Shown: positions 61,001-64,000 of the stretch, piece after piece
Layout of the letters: each line of letters opens with the position of its first letter
Numbering within the stretch: the first letter of the stretch is position 1
NCBI GenBank assembly: GCA_046331705.1
Contig: JAXLQJ010000005.1
Location: 1 to 64,000, forward strand
Reading direction: 5' to 3'
DNA length: 64,000 bases
Origin: JADJOY01 sp046331705 [NCBI: bacterium]
GTDB taxonomy: Bacteria > JADJOY01
The notes under the pieces: model-generated
Told to the model about the DNA's origin: nothing
The model's database searches: none
The model's input: the letters and a program-made list of their open reading frames with translations, nothing else
Made by a program: the position numbers and the translations under genes

Positions 61001-61100
61001 CGAATCCATGCTTCCCAGCAGCGACCGTTCTCCCGAGGTGCAGGAGGTGCTGAAGAAGCTCGAGGCGCAAAGCGAAGCCGCCACGAGTGCCAGCCCCTGA
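58044..61100 (+). CDS. Membrane-anchored protein with nine carboxypeptidase-regulatory-like repeats and a Cys cluster
   Basis: 1018 residues from ATG 58044, with GAGGA upstream; a TTG at 58038 is weaker. One N-terminal helix (about 5-24) and a Pro/Ala linker lead to nine repeats of the kind GRVxDxxGxPxxGAxV...F.xxGLxxGxYxV. Inside the first repeat is an insert with five Cys (112, 114, 116, 123, 125: CDCSCGELLIRCRC), a compact metal- or disulfide-type cluster not expected in this fold. A 120-residue helical C-terminal domain ends the chain. Probably a long surface or periplasmic stalk. LLM oxidoreductase gene follows after 43 bases. Confidence 0.75.
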   Translation: MRIRVLSIGALVLVASAVAAWWWIDRASSPPTAIPARPVAATHPAPANEALQTTTAPSAAPAPQRISLPTLHGELALAGRVIDESGQPIPGATVKLASESVLSLSPLVKRLCDCSCGELLIRCRCARAKKLLPELVRKADAEPPAQVSTTAGADGSFGFANLAQDRYRVWARAPGMAAGWASNVAVGTAEAAPTEITLTPAIEVRGSVRTETHDAVRGATVVALSELEVGGIGRVLSATDGRFSIPSLGSATYYLYASARGFASALESEVSPGDDVVLTLARGGVLAGHVQDARGAGVADATVQVIGAESESPRTRADGSFRVEDLGAGKYKVWAEKGTQTSEAIQQIELARGESKEDVLLRLDEGATIAGRAFTNPNDAPVTGAKIGLHQEHRGAVREAWSDDDGHYELAGVPPGVYTMAVDASDARLAEPITVTVAARERRTVDLSLERGATLEGRVTDSGGTPVVGATIQPQDRTAKKAKSDAKGEFRIDGLAGSARPSGADGSETSGASVDIEVTHPAFIAKHVRAGGLVPGESVRVDVALERGGAILGMVLGPDDEPLDGIGVAIVRHRESEAANAKGASRRGAADDDEEAEDVTLPSAASKHGGRFELRGIPEGTFDLQAEGKGMIRLKHGPIQIATEQVVDGITLRLALGEVIEGQVVSTKGDPLADVYVWARSTVVPTDDAASNPWSKPATTDRDGRFHLAGLDSGTYVLHGMKDGLERAEVSGIHSGTHDARIEMKAATKLVGRVVDAASGEPIHSFRIDYHRFTTADGTFTYPGLSKERKTATVVAEGYATVTLGPFDSDAGTEVQVGTVRLTTGATIRGSVIDARGRPRAGIRIMAMRSDLEAMEHAGMDGGVEPATADAEGRFALRGLGPGTWSLMTFAPHADDDDTSSMGWATVTIVGSETHDGIVIRAGDRAGLRDMMTNAIRMQLLRDTSPAVAKRLGPAVDAVAEALSKVIDPAAEDADSSDPATWASRIESMLPSSDRSPEVQEVLKKLEAQSEAATSASP

Positions 61101-61143
61101 CGGCAGGCTCGTCCCGCGGCCGCGTGCGCGTTACAACCTCGCC

Positions 61144-62022
61144 GTGAAGATCGGCATCAATCTTCCGGTGATGGTGCCAGGGCTCGATCGCGCCACCGTT
61201 CTCGAGTGGTGCCGTCGCATCGACGCGGGAGCGTTCTCGACGCTCGCCGTGGGCGAGCGAAACACCTTCCCCAACCCCGAGGCGCTGGTCGCGATGTCGG
61301 TGGCGGCGGCGGTGACGGAGCGCGTGCAGCTCGCGTTCACCGTCCTGGTGAGCCCGCTGCACGCGCCACTGGTGCTGGCGAAACAGGTGGCGACGCTCGA
61401 CGTGCTCTCGGGCGGACGGCTGATCGTCGGCCTGGGCGTGGGCGCTCGCGAGGACGACTACCGCGCCGCCGGCGCACCCTTCGACGGCAAGCGTCTCGGT
61501 CGGCTGGAGGCCGACGCGGCGCTGATGCGCCGAGCGTGGGCGGGCGAACGGGTGGTCGAGGGTGCCCATCCGATCGAGCCGCGACCGCTTCAGCCTGGCG
61601 GCCCGAAGATCTGGGCAGGATCGCTGCTGCCCCAGTCGATTCGCCGCGCCGCGCGTTGGGCCGACGGCATCTGCGGCTTCAGCTTCGCGCCCTCGGCCGA
61701 CGAGATCGCGCTGCAATTCGAGGGCGCCCGCGTCGCCTGGCGCGACCAAGGTCGCGCCCAACCACCGCGGCTCGTGACCAGCTTCTGGTTCGCCCTGGGC
61801 GCCGAGGCCGACCGGCGGATGGACGAGTATCTGCGCCGCTATCTCGGCTTCTTCGGCGATCATGACGCCGAGCAGCTGCGCGCGATGTGCCAGGTGCGCT
61901 CGGCAACCGCGTTGCGCGACGCCGTGAAGATGGTCCGCGATCTCGGCGCCGACGAGCTGCTCTTGGTACCGACGACGTCCGATCCCGACGAGCTGAGCCG
62001 GCTCGCGGTTGCGCTCGCATGA
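61144..62022 (+). CDS. LLM-class (F420/FMN-type) flavin-dependent oxidoreductase
   Basis: 292 residues from GTG 61144; upstream sequence of the frame runs into the repeat-protein gene. A TIM-barrel luciferase-like protein: KIGINLPVM, GAFSTLAVGERN, TLDVLSGGRLIVGLGVGAREDDYRAAG and GGPKIWAGSLLPQSIRRAARWADG match family members that use F420 or FMN. Which cofactor is used is not decided by sequence. The gene overlaps the next (GNAT) gene as ATGA and is probably cotranscribed with it and the AtoE-like gene. Confidence 0.85.
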   Translation: MKIGINLPVMVPGLDRATVLEWCRRIDAGAFSTLAVGERNTFPNPEALVAMSVAAAVTERVQLAFTVLVSPLHAPLVLAKQVATLDVLSGGRLIVGLGVGAREDDYRAAGAPFDGKRLGRLEADAALMRRAWAGERVVEGAHPIEPRPLQPGGPKIWAGSLLPQSIRRAARWADGICGFSFAPSADEIALQFEGARVAWRDQGRAQPPRLVTSFWFALGAEADRRMDEYLRRYLGFFGDHDAEQLRAMCQVRSATALRDAVKMVRDLGADELLLVPTTSDPDELSRLAVALA

Positions 62023-62636
62023 GCCGACGCAGCAAGAGAACGCGCGCAGGGCGCAGGGCCGCCGCCGAGGCCGCTCTTGCCGCGCCGACGGAGACACGGC
62101 AAATGGATCTCACGCCAGTCGCCGTCCGGCAGCCCATGGCCAACCTCGAGATTCGCTCCGCCAACCCCGCCGACGTCGAGCAGATCCTCGATTTCGTGCG
62201 GCGGCTGGCGGAATACGAGAAGCTCGGCCACGAGGTGGTCGCGACCCCCGAGCGCATCCGGCGGGCGCTCTTCGGCGGGCAGCGCTACGCCGAGTGCATC
62301 CTTGCCGAGGCGGACGGCCAACCCGCCGGCTTCGCGCTGTTCTTCCACACGTTCTCCACCTTCCTGGCCTTGCCCGGGATCTATCTCGAGGACCTGTTCG
62401 TGCTGCCCGAGCGGCGCGGCCAGGGCGTGGGCAAAGCGCTGCTCAAACGGGTGGCCGCGATCGCCGCCGAGCGCGGCTGCGGCCGCCTCGAATGGGCGGT
62501 GCTCGACTGGAACGAGCCGGCGATCGCGTTCTACCGCTCGCTCGGCTCGCAACCGATGGGCGAGTGGACCGTGCACCGGGTCACGGGTGAAGCGCTGCGC
62601 GCGCTCGCGACCTCGGCCGAGACGGCCACGAAGTGA
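62019..62636 (+). CDS. GNAT acetyltransferase (SAT-like)
   Basis: 205 residues from ATG 62019 that overlaps the previous stop as ATGA. The GNAT fold begins at about residue 40 (LEIRSANPADVEQILDFVRRLAEYEKL). The acetyl-CoA loop RRGQGVGKALL, the LYLEDLFVLP-type strand (IYLEDLFVLPE) and the DWNEPAIAFYRSLG end match diamine/thialysine N-acetyltransferases. The first 28 residues are Arg-rich and may be spurious; ATG 62103 has a good GGAG and ATG 62136 also fits. It overlaps the AtoE-like gene as GTGA. Likely substrate: a diamine or related amine, unproven. Confidence 0.82.
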   Translation: MSRRSKRTRAGRRAAAEAALAAPTETRQMDLTPVAVRQPMANLEIRSANPADVEQILDFVRRLAEYEKLGHEVVATPERIRRALFGGQRYAECILAEADGQPAGFALFFHTFSTFLALPGIYLEDLFVLPERRGQGVGKALLKRVAAIAAERGCGRLEWAVLDWNEPAIAFYRSLGSQPMGEWTVHRVTGEALRALATSAETATK

Positions 62637-64000
62637 GCGCGCCGGCGGCGCCCGGGCGGACCGACGCCTCGCCCAGCGCCGGCGAAGCCAAAGCCTCGGT
62701 GCTGGCCCGCGTCGCCGTGCGCTTCACGGCGTTCGCGGAGCGCTGGCTCCCCGACGCGTTCGTGTTCGCGCTGGGCGCGACGGTGCTGGTGTTCGTGGCC
62801 GGCGTCGCCATCGGCGAGCCGCCCGTGAAGCTCGTCGAGGCGTGGGGGACGGGCTTTCCCGAGCTGCTCGCGTTCACGATGCAGATGGCGCTGGTGATCG
62901 TGACCGGCTACGTGGTGGCGTCCTCGCGGCCGATCTATCGCGCCATCGGCTGGATCGCCGATCGTGCTCCCCACTCGCCGCGCGGCGCCGTGGCCACCGT
63001 CGCGCTCTTCGCGATGGTGTCGTCCTGGTTCAACTGGGGATTCAGCCTGATCTTCTCGGCGGTGCTGGCGAAGGAGCTCGCTCGCCGGACACGCGGCGTC
63101 GACTACCGGGCGCTCGCCGCGGCGTCTTTCCTGGGGCTCGGCAGCGTGTGGGCGCAAGGGCTCTCGGGCTCCGCCGCGCTGCAGATGGCGACGGCGTCGG
63201 CGCTGCCCAAGGCCGTGCGCGACATCGTCGCCCACGACGGCGCGATCCCCGACGGCATCGTGCGCTTCGATCACACGATCTTTCTCTGGCAGAGCCTTGC
63301 CGCCGTCGCCATCGAGATCGTCGTCGTCACGGTGGTGATGGCGCTGGCGGCGCCGCGCGGAGCCGCCGCCCGAGACGCGGCCGCCCTCGGCATCGATCTC
63401 GGCCCGCCCCTCGATCGAGCGGACGAGCTGCCGCCGCCTCGCACGCCCGGCGAGCGGATCGAGCACTCCCCTGCGCTCATGCTCGCGATCGCGGCGCTCG
63501 GCGCCACCTACCTCGCGCTCTCACTGCGCAAGACCGGGATCACCGGCCTCACGGTCAACACCATCAACCTGGCGATGCTGCTGGTGGGCTTCGTGCTCCA
63601 CGGCACGCCGGCGCGGCTCATGAAGGCGGTGCGCGAGGCCACGCCCGCGACCTGGGGCGTGCTGCTCCAGTTCCCGTTCTACGGTGCGATCTCGGGCATG
63701 ATCGCGAGCACCGCGCTCAACGCGAAGATCGCCCATCTCTTCGTGGGGGTCTCGACCAAGCTCACGTTCCCGGCGTTGGTCGCCGCGTACTCGGCAGTGC
63801 TCGGGGTGTTCGTGCCGTCGGGCGGCGGCAAATGGATCATCGAGGCGCCGTACGTGATTCGCGCGGCGCACGAGATGGGTGCGCACATCGGCTGGACCGT
63901 GAGCTGCTACGACCTGGGAGAAGCCATCGCCAATCTGGTGCAGCCGTTCTGGATGCTGCCGGTGCTGGCGCTCTTGGGGCTGCGCGCTCGCGACGTGATG
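62633..64000 (+). CDS. atoE: Short-chain fatty acid transporter (AtoE family), truncated at window end
   Basis: 456 residues visible from the GTG at 62633, which overlaps the GNAT stop as GTGA. About ten or eleven hydrophobic helices are seen. Segments WLPDAFVFALGATVLVFV, SWFNWGFSLIFSAVLAKELAR, ALQMATASALP, GITGLTVNTINLAMLL and FVPSGGGKWIIEAPYV match the SCFA_trans/AtoE family that imports butyrate-like acids. The reading frame is still open at position 64000, so the last few residues are missing. It is the third gene of a tight run with the LLM and GNAT genes. Confidence 0.88.
   Translation, partial: MSAPAAPGRTDASPSAGEAKASVLARVAVRFTAFAERWLPDAFVFALGATVLVFVAGVAIGEPPVKLVEAWGTGFPELLAFTMQMALVIVTGYVVASSRPIYRAIGWIADRAPHSPRGAVATVALFAMVSSWFNWGFSLIFSAVLAKELARRTRGVDYRALAAASFLGLGSVWAQGLSGSAALQMATASALPKAVRDIVAHDGAIPDGIVRFDHTIFLWQSLAAVAIEIVVVTVVMALAAPRGAAARDAAALGIDLGPPLDRADELPPPRTPGERIEHSPALMLAIAALGATYLALSLRKTGITGLTVNTINLAMLLVGFVLHGTPARLMKAVREATPATWGVLLQFPFYGAISGMIASTALNAKIAHLFVGVSTKLTFPALVAAYSAVLGVFVPSGGGKWIIEAPYVIRAAHEMGAHIGWTVSCYDLGEAIANLVQPFWMLPVLALLGLRARDVM

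Noticed and set aside
54985-61070. Long minus-strand frames opposite the M23 and repeat-protein genes
   Set aside because: No family-like motifs; mirror images of the repeated coding units explain their length.

Overview
The window is one contiguous stretch of very GC-rich bacterial chromosome, densely coded on both strands. I see no phage, insertion sequence, CRISPR array, rRNA or tRNA. Secreted and outer-membrane proteins (a lipoprotein, a TolC-family channel, beta-barrel-like proteins) show a Gram-negative envelope. Thrombospondin type-3 repeats with a Cys/transmembrane/Arg C-terminal tail, carboxypeptidase-regulatory-like repeat proteins, an F420-type LLM flavoprotein and a cytochrome P450 together suggest a free-living former deltaproteobacterium (Myxococcota-like, or Binatota-like). 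That placement is inference; no marker gene here fixes it.

Layout. 0-8 kb: a truncated unknown gene, an unknown small gene, a lipoprotein with a LamG-like domain and a C-terminal haem c motif, a YfhO-like membrane protein coupled to a small membrane protein, and an enoyl-CoA hydratase relative. 8-12.5 kb: mutY, a convergently overlapping CinA-like protein, a TPP enzyme resembling ILVBL/HACL2, and an outer-membrane-type protein. 12.5-21 kb: an M1 aminopeptidase, an EEP-family hydrolase, then a radical SAM gene followed by two paralogous membrane/beta-propeller genes. 21-29 kb: P450, a glycosyltransferase-like membrane protein, an asparaginase of the Rhizobium type, an N-acetylglutamate-synthase-like protein, aminopeptidase P and a small HExxH protein. 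29-38.5 kb: a CBS-pair protein, fumC, a flippase fused to an exported N-terminal domain, a Gfo/Idh/MocA oxidoreductase, an ammonium transporter with a convincing sigma-54 promoter, and a WecE-like sugar aminotransferase. 38-45.5 kb: small unknown proteins (one only 50 residues), a C45-family hydrolase, recR, a secreted SGNH-like protein with type-3 repeats, and a zinc phospholipase C-like protein. 45.6-55 kb: a TolC/fatty-acid-hydroxylase/ChbG-like run, an M3-like peptidase, a gamma-glutamylcyclotransferase, a beta-barrel-like protein, a purine permease and a MoeB-rhodanese fusion. 55-64 kb: an M23 peptidase, two carboxypeptidase-regulatory-like repeat proteins, then an LLM oxidoreductase, a GNAT acetyltransferase and a short-chain fatty acid transporter that runs off the end.

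Themes. Much of the window concerns the envelope and surface polysaccharide or lipid, plus peptide turnover and fatty-acid or aldehyde chemistry. Tightly coupled gene pairs repeatedly use 4-base ATGA/GTGA overlaps, which helped choose starts. The least explained parts are the radical SAM/membrane-propeller trio, the exported-domain-flippase fusion, the haem c/LamG lipoprotein and the paired repeat proteins at 56.7-61.1 kb.
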